From Chlamydomonas reinhardtii (Eukaryota > Chlorophyta > Chlorophyceae > Chlamydomonadales > Chlamydomonadaceae): a DNA stretch of 64,000 nucleotides. The notes beneath the pieces are model-generated. The model made no database searches, was not told where the DNA came from, and was given only the letters and a program-made list of their open reading frames with translations. Positions 23,447 through 35,183 of the stretch are shown here, piece by piece. A program made the translations under genes and the position numbers. The stretch is taken from the NCBI RefSeq assembly GCF_000002595.2, contig NC_057015.1:8859084-8923083 (forward strand), in the 5' to 3' direction. Position 1 is the first letter of the stretch, and the number at the start of each line of letters is the position of its first letter.

Positions 23447-26400
23447 TCAGATGGCTGTGGCCAGATCCACTCCCTCCGCGTCCAGCTGCTTCCACACGGC
23501 GTTGTGCATGGACATCATCAGCACCACGCCGCAGCTGGCCTTGCCGCCCTGCGACCCCCGGTCCTTTGACTCCTGCGACCCCTGCCCCTGCTGCTGTCCC
23601 GACTGCTGCCCCTGCCCCTGCCGCTGTGAAGGCGGCTCGGGCACGATGCAGATGACGGAGGGGCCCAGCTCAGTCGAGGGCGGGATGAAGGCGAGCGGCG
23701 GCGTGGGCCCGAACTGGTGTGGCCATGCATGGGTTCAGCAGTGGGGAGGGCAGTGGGTGGAGGCGTCGTGGTGTGGCCAAGTGCAAAGAGTGAAAGGTTG
23801 ACGCTGTGCCGCATCAATCTCAACATGCGGTCCGCGGAAGACATGAACAGGGTCCGGGGGACGCACACTCACCGGGACAGTCACATGGCCTTTGGCAAGT
23901 TGCTTTGCGGAAACATAACGCACCTGCCACAGGCTGTAGTCCACATCCCAGCACGTCAGGTTGAGCGGGCCCTGTGACGTTGACACATGACCGCAATCCA
24001 CTTAATTAGCGCACCGGCACTGCTGGTTGATAAGTCCACCGGCGCTGCCGGTTGACTGGGTTGCGCAGCACTGCGCACCACGCCGTGCCCCACCTACCAC
24101 ACCGCACACCCGCCAAACACCACCCGCGTCACCAGCAACATAAACACACCTCGGGCGCAAAGATGTTTTCATGCAGGTCTCGCTCCGCGCAAAAGCCCCA
24201 GACCAGGCCCTTGGGCCCCACAGCTGTCAGCGCTGCAGCAGTGCGCGCCAAGCAGCCCCGGAACTGCGGCCACACGTGGCTGAGAGGCATGGGCATGGGC
24301 ATGTGTGTTGGAGGCTACAAGGGAAGGGCAGTGTGTGTACGTGTTTTGACGACCAATGACATCCGTCAGTCAGCTGCAGCTGCTTAGACCAGGCCCATGA
24401 CTGGAAACGGGTTTTGGCAAACTCCAAGTCCCCAGCCCTCAACCCCTCCCCCCAAGCACCCGCTGCTCCTGTGACGCAGCGTTTGACTCACTACAGCAGT
24501 TCGCGCCGCATCGCCGCCGCCAGCGCGCCCAGGCTCATCTCAGCCGGGCGCAAGCCCTGGGGACAGCAGCATAGGGCATTTGGGTCAGCGGACATAAACA
24601 AGGTCAGAGCGACAGCCCAACGACCACAAACACCCCGCAGCGCAAGCCGTGCTTGTCACACATGCCAAATCACGCACCACCAGTCGCGACATCATTCGCA
24701 CGGTACCCTACGTGCGCCCTTACCTCAAGCCGCGCCGAGTAGGTAAGGTTGCCGACCTGCGCCGCCGGCAGCTGCACGCGCTCGCCGGTGGGCTCCTGGC
24801 GCCGCCGCATCTCCACTGCCATGAAGCAGCTGACCGGGTGGCGGCGGCGCAGCCGCACACGGCTGTGCAGCACCTGCGGCGGCGGGGCACCGGCCACGAC
24901 GGGCGGCAGAGCAGGAGGGGAAGGGCAGCAAGCAAGTACAATGAGCAAGACAGCGTCAAGCAAGCGCTCAAAACATTCGTTACACCAGCGACCGAGCGCG
25001 CACATGCTCAAACCCGCGCACGCGCACCTGCATCAGCCGCCCGACCAGCGCGTCATTGGTGGAGATCCACTCCACAGGCTTGGCGGCGTCCTGGCTGGAC
25101 CCTGTGCCTGCCCCTGTGCCTGCGCCTGCAGCTGCCTCCGCCCCCACCTTCGCCTCCGCCGCCAGCTCTTGTGACGCCTGCGCCTTGAGCTCTGCCAGCC
25201 GCAACCCCGACACACGCAGGCAGCGGGCCTGCAACAGCGCACACCGCAACAGTGAGGAGTGTGGAGCACCCGCCTCAATTGCGTGCAGGCTCAGGCACCG
25301 CCCGGTTTTTAGTGACAATGTAAGTACTTGTTGGGCACCGGTACGCAAGTGCACAGCCCCCTCTACTGCGCCCCGCCGTACCTGCACACCGCCGCCGCGC
25401 CACATCATGTGCCACACCGCCTTGGCAGTCACGCTCAGACCCGACCAGCGCCCGCCCTCCACCACCTCCCGCCGGGGCGGCAGGCCGGGCGCCGGCGGCG
25501 CCCAGTCCGCCAGCGCCTGAAGTAAGTGCGCAGGCGTGCGCGAGAGCGGGGGACACTTATTGCCTATGTACTTCACTTCCTGTTGAGATATGACTACTCT
25601 GTTCGCCATGAACGGCTAACCCCCCCTCGAACATGCCCACAACGCAATCTTTCCCTGTTGCGCCCTTAGCCCGTTCGTTGGACCTCCGCCCCTTTCCCTG
25701 TACCCTGCCATTCGACCGGCCACTCACGTCAACAGCCTCGCCATCCATGAAGGGCCGCCGCAGCCGCTCCGGCAGCAGAGCCGTGTAGTCGTGGCACGCG
25801 CCTGCGCCCCCGCCCTGTACATCAGCGGCGGCCCCTGCCTTGCCTCCTGCTGCAGCCGCACCCCCACTGGCGGCACTGCCGCTGCTGTCACCGGACACGA
25901 GGGCTAGGCGGGTGTTGTAGGCGGCGGCCCAGTGGCCTGCCAGCAGCTGCAGGGACTCGAAGTCCGCCAGGCCGTGGTGTGCGCCCACCCACAGCACCGC
26001 GCCGCCGCCGCGCAGGTGCAGGACCAGCCCGCCCGCCAGCGGCCACTGCGTAGGGTGTGCATGTAGCCAGGTGTGTCAGATTGAAGGCGGTTGTAGGTAA
26101 GCGGCAAGAACAAGGGAGCACATTGCAGGGGGGTTGGATGTTGGGTGGTGTCGGGGCGGTTTAGGGATGCATCAGGCGTGGGCAAGTTGGAGTTAGGCGT
26201 GAGAGGCCGACGCTTCGATGTGGGTCGATGTGGGTCAGAGTTGTAGAGGCCATCGCAATGTGAGGAACGCGAGGACTGCTGAGACAATTTCCCACACACG
26301 CCAACTGCCTCTTGCTCCTGCCACCTTGCAGACCGCCAGGCCGAGCCGTGTCCCGCCCCCTCAACTAGTGAACTCTCAAGGCGCGCAGCCCACCTGGCCC

Positions 26401-27124
26401 TGAACTAGCGCGTCCAGGTCATGGGGCGGCATCAGTCCCGGCACCAGCCCCCAGGGGCTCTGCAGCACGGCAGCATGGCGTCCACCCCCCTGCAACGCCG
26501 CCAACACCTCCGCCAGCGTGGCCGACGTGCTGGCCGCCACGAACCGCGCGCCGTACGTGCCGCCCGAGTCAGTGGGGCCAGGAGGGCCGGCGGCGATCGT
26601 GCTACTGGTTGTGGCGCTGGTGCTGCTGACGTCAGCGCTACCGGGGGCTGCGCCTGGCTGGGGGTAGCGCACATCCAGGCTGCCATCCTGGGGAGGGGGA
26701 CCGAGAGCGAGGGTGCAGTGGCATGGAGACCCGCCACAAGTACGCTGGGCTAATCCACCGGTGGCCTGCCGCTCCCGCCTTCCCCGCGCCAGCTTCTTTT
26801 CATTACCCTGTCTAGACTTACGTCCGCGAAGTACGCACGGCCCGCAAAGAACGGAAAAGAAGCGAGCACGTCGGCAAGGGACGCCTTGAGCGCGGGCGTG
26901 TTGATGGAGGACCCAAGCACGACTCCCCCGCTGAACTGGCCCACCACCGCCATGTTGTTATCCAGAACGGACATGCATCGGTGCTCTTGCTGCTTCGCCG
27001 TAGCTGGGCCAGGCTTCGCTGAGGCCAGGCCAGGCCAGGCACCAAGATTGGGTGACACAAGTTCGCTGGAAAGCAACCTGAAGGCTGGCCAGGCGAAAGG
27101 ATCCGGCGCAGCTCTGGACGCCAT
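23447..27124 (-). CDS. BAHD-type acyl-CoA-dependent acyltransferase
   Basis: Ten phase-consistent exons: 26822-27124 (start, MASRAAPDPF), 26394-26687, 25728-26045, 25382-25516, 25028-25228, 24724-24873, 24492-24556, 24150-24279, 23924-23971, 23447-23713; 636 residues. The catalytic HxxxD motif is plain: AHHGLADFESLQ, with His223 and Asp227. Before it lies the family's LKASLADVLASFPFFAGRA entry and a QWPLAGGLVLHL strand. After it comes VLHSRVRLRRR..VSCFMAVEMRRR. A CWDVDYSLWQFGPTPP segment (residues 540-554) stands where plants have DFGWG, so that structural motif is only partly kept. The family moves acyl groups from CoA to alcohols or amines, usually in the cytosol. It exceeds the usual 430-470 residues through Ala/Gly/Gln-rich loops, including one right after the active site. 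Substrate unknown. The first ATG after an upstream region without in-frame ATG was chosen. Confidence 0.85.
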
Positions 27125-27467
27125 CTTATTTGAGTATGCCAAAACAAGCTTGCAGGGCTCGGCGCAGCTACGTGTGAGTCGCAAGGCAGTTCTCTTTACG
27201 GTTTGGTTATCCGGTTTATGGCGGGATAGAGACACACTCTACGTCTTAATGCATGTAATTATGTGGAAAAGACTGACATGTTGTTCGGGCCCCATGAAGC
27301 ATGTCACAAAGGACTAACATGGCGGTTGGACCCTGTGATGCGTTTGTCGCAAACCGCCATGGATAGTTCACCACTTGCTAGGCCTAGCAGCGACACACAG
27401 TACCATTTATCACTGATGCTGAACGACATGACAGATTAGCGGCAGAGAAGTCCATTAGACGGACTCG
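27125..27467. promoter_or_regulatory. Bidirectional promoter, BAHD gene and kinase
   Basis: Only 343 bases separate the BAHD start codon (minus) from the kinase start codon (plus), so both 5' leaders and promoters must fit here. Markedly AT-richer than the coding flanks. No element is distinctive enough to name. Confidence 0.7.
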
Positions 27468-30400
27468 ATGACAGCCAACTTTGTTGGCGCTGGGGCTCTG
27501 GGATATGTCTTCAAATTTGACGGCTACGCGGTCAAGGTGTCGCACACGGCCGCAAATGAGACTGCGGTGTTGCTGGAGCTCGGCAGGACGCCGTTCTCTG
27601 TCGGGTTTTTCGGAGCAAGCGAGGGCGAGCTGCCGGACGGGCAGTGCGCCCTTCTGCTGGAGCTTTGCACAAGAAGTGTTGCAGCAGAGCTCGAAACTCT
27701 ACCGGGAAAGAGGCTTGAGGGAGAAGAAGCGCATGCGATTATCGCGATGGCAGTATCAGCCGTCGCACAGCTCCACGCTCGCAAAATCATTCACCAGGTC
27801 TGTAAGAAATGACTTTAATACATGATTCTAACGTGGGTTTTCTGGATGCGTGTCTTTCTGGGTCTTTCCAGACATGCGCAGTAGCGATACTTGCTGCCAA
27901 AATGTCTTAAGCAATTGGCGTTTGGATGACACGCAGGACATCAAACCCTCGAATCTGCTGCTCGACAAGCACGGCGCGCTGAAGGTGCGCGAGGGTGCGC
28001 TAAAATGGTTCTTAGTCGACGACATCGCCGCGGGCCCAGGCCAAGGCCCGTCCCACATGTAACCTCTATCAGCCAAGGCCCGTGGCCCCTGCCCCTCACC
28101 CAGCCTCACCCGCCCCATCCTCCTCATCCTGTACCCTATCCTGCCCTCAGATATGTGACTACAACCTGTCACGCCAGGCGCACGAGCCGCTGGCTGGCAG
28201 CACGCCCATGTTCTCCTCGCCGGCGTTACTGCGGGGGGAAGATGACCAGTACGCAGCTGACTGGTATGCCGGCTGCAGGGGCACAAGTTGCAGCGGCTCA
28301 GACTCTGACCTCCCATATCAGGCCTCGTGCTCCACACATAAATGAAGCGCAATAATCGCATGCGCTTATTGTATGCGTGTCGCTTCAACACGGGCGGAAC
28401 GCAGGTGGGCTCTGGGCGTGACGCTGTACCAGCTGTTGCACGGGCTGGACTCCTGGCCCTTCGCGCCCGCCTCCGCGCTGGCGGCGCTGGAGCGCCAGCC
28501 GCCGGCGCAGCAGCTGGAACTGGTCAGCCGGGCGGTGCAGCGCGGCCGCCTGAGATTCAGGTGAGCCGGGTGGCCTGGTAGGGCTGGTGGGATGCAGGGA
28601 GGTAGGCAGTGGAGGAGAGGAAGAGGCGGCCCGACCACCGAGTTGCAGCCTTCCGGCACAGCCTGGAACCCTGAGCATCATATCGTCTTGTATACCGTAT
28701 AGAGTAACGGCACGCCAACTGGAACAACCCCCCCCCCCCACACACACACACACACACACACACACAACCACTCCTGCAGGCCGCTGTCGGGACTTCCCGG
28801 CGCCGCCAAGACGCTGCTGCGGGGGCTGCTGCAGCCGCAGGCGGATAAGCGCTGGGGGCTGCTGCAGGTGCTGGCCGGCGACTACCCGCCCGGGGCCAGC
28901 TACGCGGCGGTGGCGGCGCAGTACCCCGCCCTGGGACCCGACATGGAGCACTTGCTGGTGAGGCCCCGGGGGCAGAGGGCCGCGGAAACCCCAAAGGGTT
29001 GAGACTGTAGAGCGAGGCTGGAGAGGCGGATGTTGCTGAGTTGCAGTGGCGGCGGCGGTCGAGCAGAGGCCATGCATGTGGTACGGCGCAGAGGGACTCA
29101 CTGTGTAGCGGGCTGGCATGTGTCTTCTGTGACGTTGGGTCGTGCCCCGCCCTGTTGCAGGCCCTACGGCACCTGTGCCGCCTGTCGCCGGCGCAGCTCT
29201 GGCGCTTCCACAGTGACACACAGGCGCTGGCGGCGCAGCAGCCCGTCGTCGTGGCCACTACTGCCGCCGCCGTTGCCGTGCCCTCCTCGGCGCCCCTGGC
29301 ATCAACAACCTCGGCACTTGCCTACATCAGTAGCGGTGGCAGCTCCGGCGGCTGGGCTGCGGCTGCGGAGCAGGCCCTGCAGGCAGACCGCCGCGCCACC
29401 GTCACGGCCGCGCCCTCCAACGTTGCCGCTCTCGTCGCGCCGCTCAAGCCGCCGCGGCCGTCACTTCGTGCGCTAGGGAGCCGCATATTCCGCTCAATGC
29501 TGAGCGGCGGCCGCCGGCGCTCGGACGACCTTTCTGCCCTGCACGACCACGACCAGCAGTACGTAGACCAACCGCCACCGCCGCCACTGGCCGTACAGCC
29601 GCGCTCGCCCGTGCTGCTGCCGCAGCCGGTAGGCGCCACCATGTTTGGAACCGCGGCGGCGGGGCTGGACGGGGCGCCTTCCTCGCCGCCGGCAGCGGCG
29701 CTGCTGCTCGCACACAACAGCGTCAGCAGCCTCACGGGGCAGACCGATGCCTTCTCGCTCGAGCTCGCGCGCCGCCGTGCGGTGGCGGCGATCGCGCGCG
29801 TTGCCGCGCTCGCCAGTGGCAAGAAGGCCGGGGCGGTGGCGGTGGGTGGCTTGGTGGCGCCGCTGGTGCCGCGATCAGAGCGTGCGGTGCGCTCCGTGTC
29901 GGCGTCGGCGGCCGTCGCCGCGGCGGCCGCGGGGCTGCTGGCGGCGGATGGGCAGCGGCTGGTGGTGACCAGCAAGTTTCAGCCCTGTGAGGACCACACG
30001 CCGCTGATCGACGTTGAGGCGCTGCGGGCCGCGGTGGGGCACGCGCTGGGGCCGCAGCAGTCGCTTCTCCCACCGCCGCCGCCGCGCGCGGACTCGGGCT
30101 CGTACGATGGCGATGATCTGGAGGGCGGTGCGGCACGTGGACGCGTCATGGGCATCGGATCGGAGGCGGGCGGGGGGCTGGCGGGCGCGGGGGTGCTGGG
30201 CGTGAGCGCCGTGGGCGGCTGCCCTGCGGCCGCGCTGCGGCGGTGCGGCACTTCTGGGCTGGAGGGCCCGGCTGCGACCGTGGCGCCAGGAGCGACGGTC
30301 AAGAATGGACAGGTGCAGGACGTGTGTGTGCTCGAAGAGATGCGGCGGCTGATGATGGCACGGCGGCGGAGCACCGCCGCTAGCACCAAGACGCCACCAG

Positions 30401-32526
30401 CAGCAGCTGTGGATGAGGATGGGCCAGCCAGCGCGGAGGCGGCAGCCGCTGTCTGTGCGAGTGATGCCGAGGGCAACAGCAACAGTGGGCCAGCGGCTGT
30501 GGCAGAGGCGAGCAAGGAGCTCCCGCAGCTGCGTCTGCAGCGGCCGCAGCCGAGCTCCGCATCACCAGAAGGGGCAGAGAATGCAGCCGGGGCGGTGGCC
30601 ACTGTGCTCAACAGGGCCGAATACTCATACCCCGCCACACCCAACACGGCACGAATGGGTTCGGCGGCATATCCAACGGCTCCCCACCTCCAGCCCAGTC
30701 CTGTGGGCACTGCCAGGCCCCCCAACGCCTTCGCTGGCTCTGTCGCGACCTCCACGGCAGCTGCAGCGGCTGCCGCCAGGCAGCCGCAGGGCTACAGCGG
30801 CGCCGCCTCGCCTGACCTGCAGCTGCATATGCAGACGTCGCAGGCCTCTACAGCACTGTACGGACTGCTGTCCGCACACAGCCTCAAGCTGCCGCCGCCG
30901 TCGCCCTCTACGCCGCTGGCACCGCAGCTGGAGCCGGCGCAGCTGCGGGCGGGTGCCGGGGATAGGGATGGCAGCCGAGCAGGCGGCGGCAGCGGAAGCA
31001 GCCATCTGGGTTTGGGCGGCATCTCGCCGTTCTCTTGCGCCAGCCGCGACGGTGACGGCGAGGTCGACATCAAGCTTGCCTTCGCGTCGGCTGGCGACGG
31101 CTGCGTCAAGGGCCAGGGATGCCGCGGGTCTGGCGCCACCGGCGTTGAGTCAACTGCAGCGCAGATAGCGGCGGAGTTGGCTGCGACGTCACGCGCCGAG
31201 CTACGGCGCCCCGCCGCCGCCGGCAGCGAGCTGGTGCTGGCGGCGCTGGCGGCGCAACTGGCGGAGCAGCAGCTGCTGCATGGCGCGCTGGCGGTTGTGC
31301 ACATCGGCGGCGCCGCCAAGCGGCTGGACATGCTGCCTCCCGCGCTGCAGCAGGTGCTTGGGCCGCCGCCGGCGGCTTGCGAGGCTGCGAAGGGGTGTAA
31401 AGAGCTGCTCCCGGCTGGCGGCTTCCAGGCCTGGGAGAAAGCTGCAGGTGCAGATGCGCCGAAGACTTTCCCGGCCGTAGTGACCGAGGTAGTCGAGCCA
31501 CCCAGCCGAAGCACCAGCAACCCCGGTAACTGCGACGGCGTCAGCAGCAGCCGTGGCTACAGCGGCAGCGGAAACGACAGCGTCGTCCTGACCTGCAGCC
31601 GCACCGTCAGCAGTGCCAGCGGCGGCACAAGCCTCTTCAGTCTGACCCTCGGTGCCACGGGGGGCGCCACTGCTGGTGGGGCTGCGGGCGGTGGCGGTGC
31701 CCGCGGCAGCGAGCAGCAGTCCGCGGCGGGGGGCTTCCTACTCGACCTCGCTGACTTGTGCTTGCGCCTGGAGGCTGAGGGCTCGGACCTTGAAGTCTCG
31801 GCCGCGACCGCCGACCCAGTCGTCCGGGTGCTGGAGCAGGCCGAGCGGACCCAGCTGTCGCACGGCGGCAGCGATGCGTTGCATGCTGAGGCGGAGCAGG
31901 AGGAAGCGGGGGAGGAGGCGGGAGGTGATGGGGAGCTGGGAAGCTACGAGTACGAGGAGCGGCCGACGTGGGGCTCCGCTTGGTCGGGTGCGGCTGCTGC
32001 TGGTGCCCGTCGCGGCCTCCCTGGCACCGCCACATCCAGCAGGAGCAGCAGCCGGCGTGCGGTTACGCGGCCTCCGCTGGCTGGGACCAGCGCCGCCTCT
32101 GCTACTGCTGGCGGGCTGCACCTGGAGCGACGCCCGCTTCAGGCCCAGTGCGTACACTTGGTTGAAGAAGAGGGGGAAAGAGAGGAGGCGGAGGCGGAGC
32201 AGCAGCGCGACGGCCTTGAGAGCAAGCCAGTATGGGTTGCGAACGGGCAGCTGCAGCAGCAGCCATGGAAGGCTACAAGCGCTGCTCCACGGCCGCAGCA
32301 TTGGCACGCAAATTTTGTGGACGTCGCCGCGCCGGAAACGCCGCGGGAAGAGGCGGCCGGGCCAGTGGCGACCACGACAGCCGCCCTCGTGTCGCGGCCG
32401 GTGCGCGCTGGTGCGTCAGCAGACGTGGCGGTGGCTGGTTGGTACTGTGGGCTGCCCAGCCCTTTGCGCTGGGCGAGCAACCTTGCGGCGCGTGCTCGTG
32501 GTCGTGTCGTGGCGGCGCGAGCCTAG
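27468..32526 (+). CDS. Protein kinase with very long disordered C-terminus
   Basis: Six phase-consistent exons: 27468-27797, 27937-27984, 28151-28263, 28405-28560, 28780-28957, 29161-32526; 1,396 residues. The kinase domain occupies residues 1-275: glycine loop GAGALG at 7-12, AVKVS with Lys23, catalytic loop HQDIKPSN at 109-116, metal-binding CDYN at 128-131 replacing DFG, a TPMFSSPALLRG activation segment, and DWWALGVTLYQLLHG. HRD has become HQD. Asp111, Asn116 and Asp129 are kept, so activity is plausible. The remaining 1,121 residues lie almost entirely in one exon and are Ala/Ser/Gly/Gln-rich, without a recognisable domain. Dense Ser, Thr and Pro suggest a phosphorylated scaffold tail. 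The closest kinase group is not clear from the sequence. It starts head to head with the BAHD gene. Confidence 0.88.
28740..28766. repeat. (CA)n microsatellite in kinase intron
   Basis: A poly-C run followed by about 13 CA units, 13 bases upstream of the acceptor of exon 28780-28957, where it may serve as the pyrimidine-rich tract. Confidence 0.9.
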
Positions 32527-34646
32527 ATCAGGGCTTCGGCGCCCGTAAGGCTGGGTACGGCCGTACATGCTGGTACTGTGTTCCAGCGGAGGATTGATTA
32601 TGGGTTGGCTGTGATTGATTGGTTATTCGCTGACGCTTAATCAGTCATTAGCATCGTAGCATTCATAGCGTAGCACAATTGGTGATGCTCCGAACTAATT
32701 TCTATTCATTTGTTGGCTGGGTCGACTGTGTGACACTCTGTTGGGTCGCCGGTTCCTCAACGCACTCTCTTATAAAGGGACGAGGGATGGGCGAAGCACT
32801 GAGCTGTGGGGCGGGGCAAAACAACTAGGGCGAGACATGCCATGGTGATGTTTGTGGTAGCGGAAGGAAGCACAGGCGATGCTTCTTGGACAACATTCTT
32901 TTCGGGCACACGATGATGGGTTTATGTTTGGATTACAGATCACGACCTAGTACGGTGAGTGTTTCAGGAGGTGCAAGGAAGGAGCAAACACGCATGCTCG
33001 TGTCTCCAGTGCGATGCGTGTGCGGTTGTGAGCGAGGCCACATGTGGCAAGAGGAGCTGAGTGGTGAAGCAGACATGTGAGTGATTACAAGGCAAGGGTC
33101 CTAGCAACTTGACAGAAGCTCCAGAGACCTCGAACGCAGAGCGAAGGTAGAGTCAACTCGTGCAGGACAACTTAGATTGGCTGGTTTGTCAAAAGCTCTT
33201 TGGCCATTTGCTGGGTTTATGTATGGTCTGGGCACCAGATGGCCAGCAGGCACGCGCCCTGGGCGTGGCTGGGTGCGGATCCAAGGGGGGCAATGCGGTC
33301 ATGCGTACTCAACTGCTAATTCGTACACACGTAATCTTCACCCCGGTTAGCGCACATGCTTGAGTGCTGTGCCGCATATGGGTAAAATGTTCTGAGCTGA
33401 CTTAGGTTCTCGTATCGTCGGACGTTGCAGACAGAGTTGTGCAGGGAGAACGGTGTGTGTGTGTGTGTGGGGGGGGGGTTAACTCTGAACCAATCCTGTA
33501 AGAGGGGTGGCTCGGGTTTTGGTTGGCAGTGGGTGCAGGCGGTGCATTCTGTGCGGATGGATGGAGGCCTAGTCAGATGCGAAGGCCGACATGGAAGCTG
33601 ATTATGTACGGGTGCGTGTTACATAACCGACGTTGCGAAAATCACGAGGCACGTGCAGTATGGACATACTGCGGTGATGAGTTCATCAGACTTGACGGGC
33701 AGAGAATCTGAGGATACAATAATGTGAGGAGTGTGAACCCGAGCCAGGACCGACAGCCTGGCGCGGCATACTCTGTAATAGCGTGATCCAAGTCTCATTA
33801 CGAGACTCGCACTACTCCATCTCTCGTGATTTCTGTCCCTGTGGAGTGCCGCAGCTGCAACGTGTTCACTGTAATGTATGCAAACGACCAGCCTCTCACG
33901 TGGCATGCCGCCAACATGTGGAATCAGTGGGATTAGTCTTCGCTCCATCTTAAGTCCATTTCATACTCGCTCGCTCGTCAGGGCTTCTCCCAAAATTGTC
34001 TTTCTCGGCTATCACTGTGCGCACCCGGTGTCACAGTGTGGCACACGGACGGGTGCACCCACGATGGTCAGAATGTGTGAGCGCATTGAAAGTATACAAG
34101 CATACGCCACAAGACGAGATTCCTTGAGCACAAAGCACAGTAGCCGCGGAGGGAACTCATCACGCTGACTACTCGCCTTTCGTGTCGTGTCACAGAGTGG
34201 CACACGGACGGGTGCACCCACGATGGTCAGGATGTATGAGCGCATTGAAAGTATACAAGCATACGCCACAAGACGAGATTCCTTGAGCACAAAGCACAGT
34301 AGCCGCGGAGGGAACTCATCACGCTGACTACTCGCCTTTCGTGTCAAGGGGACCCTGCTTGCAAGGATTTCCATGGAGCACGCACCGCAACCGTACCCTA
34401 ATCTCCGTAAGCGGTTCACTTCTTTCACGCCATGTGCTGCGCCGCAGCGCCACCTGCTAGCAGTGCCTAAGCCCCCGCTGACATCTCCACGGTCGTCAGG
34501 AAAGCCCCAGGTGCCCCGGCCGCCAATGTCAAGCCATGGTCGCTCCGTGCCCCAACCGCCTCCTCTGCCGCTCCTGCTGCCACAGCCGCTTCTGCTGCCA
34601 CTTCCACTGCTACTGCCACTGCCCCTTGCCACTGCTCCTGCTACTG
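32527..34646. other. Gene-poor stretch between convergent genes
   Basis: About 2.1 kb holding the 3' UTRs of the kinase (plus) and of the small membrane protein (minus). TGTAA occurs on the plus strand at 33497-33501 and 33774-33778, about 1.0 and 1.25 kb past the kinase stop. A TG run followed by poly-G lies near 33453-33479, and a 159-bp tandem duplication at 34028-34345. The last 100 bases are a CTG/CCA-rich tract running into the stop of the next gene. No exon is supported. Confidence 0.6.
34028..34345. repeat. 159-bp tandem duplication
   Basis: Two head-to-tail copies, 34028-34186 and 34187-34345, differ at only about three positions. Each starts GTGTCACAG and ends CCTTTCGTGTC. They lie outside any gene, so the copies are probably young rather than held similar by selection. 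Confidence 0.93.
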
Positions 34647-35183
34647 CTACTGCTTGGGCGCCGCGATGATGAGGTTGTAGGCCAGTAGCCCCACCGCGAC
34701 ATAAAACAGCAGGCTGAGGCCCCAGCGGTCGGGGCCGAACACAGCCAGAGGGGTGGTGGCGGACACCCAGGCGTCGCTCAGCACCTGCAGCGCCGACTGC
34801 GCGCAGCCCAGCATCTCGGACAGCGTGGGGCCCTGCACCAAGAGGCAGCCTGATCAGTCCACAAATAGGTGTAGAAGCCTAAGAGCAGTGCTAGATCAGT
34901 GCATGCCGCACATGTACGCGGGCGTGCACCTCTGCCTCTGGCACAAGCGGGTGCCACCAAAACACACGCAGGTTCTCCCGCCATCAGCATCGCACACCTT
35001 GAGCGCGTTTACCACCTCCGAAGCAGTGGAAGCATCTATGCCTTCAAGACCGACTGCAAGAGCCGCACGTGCTTGTAAACGACGTGAGTCGCATCGCTGA
35101 GGAACCAATTCGTGTCGTGGACGTATGCAAAGCTTCCTGACATGGAAAGCCGTGGAAATGCCGCGTGCATATTGCATGTTCAT
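34647..35183 (-). CDS. Small single-span membrane protein, probably chloroplast
   Basis: Two exons in phase 0: 34998-35183 (start ATG) and 34647-34832; 123 residues. The basic, Cys/Arg-rich N-terminus (MNMQYARGISTAFHVRKLCI..QRCDSRRLQARAALAVG) resembles an algal chloroplast transit peptide. A helical middle follows (GPTLSEMLGCAQSALQVLSD), then a membrane span near the C-terminus (WGLSLLFYVAVGLLAYNLII) with a short AAPKQ end. This plan suggests a small thylakoid or envelope protein. I do not recognise the family. The first exon is less certain than the second: a second in-frame ATG lies six bases downstream, and the 5' part is supported only by its open frame and donor. Confidence 0.6.
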
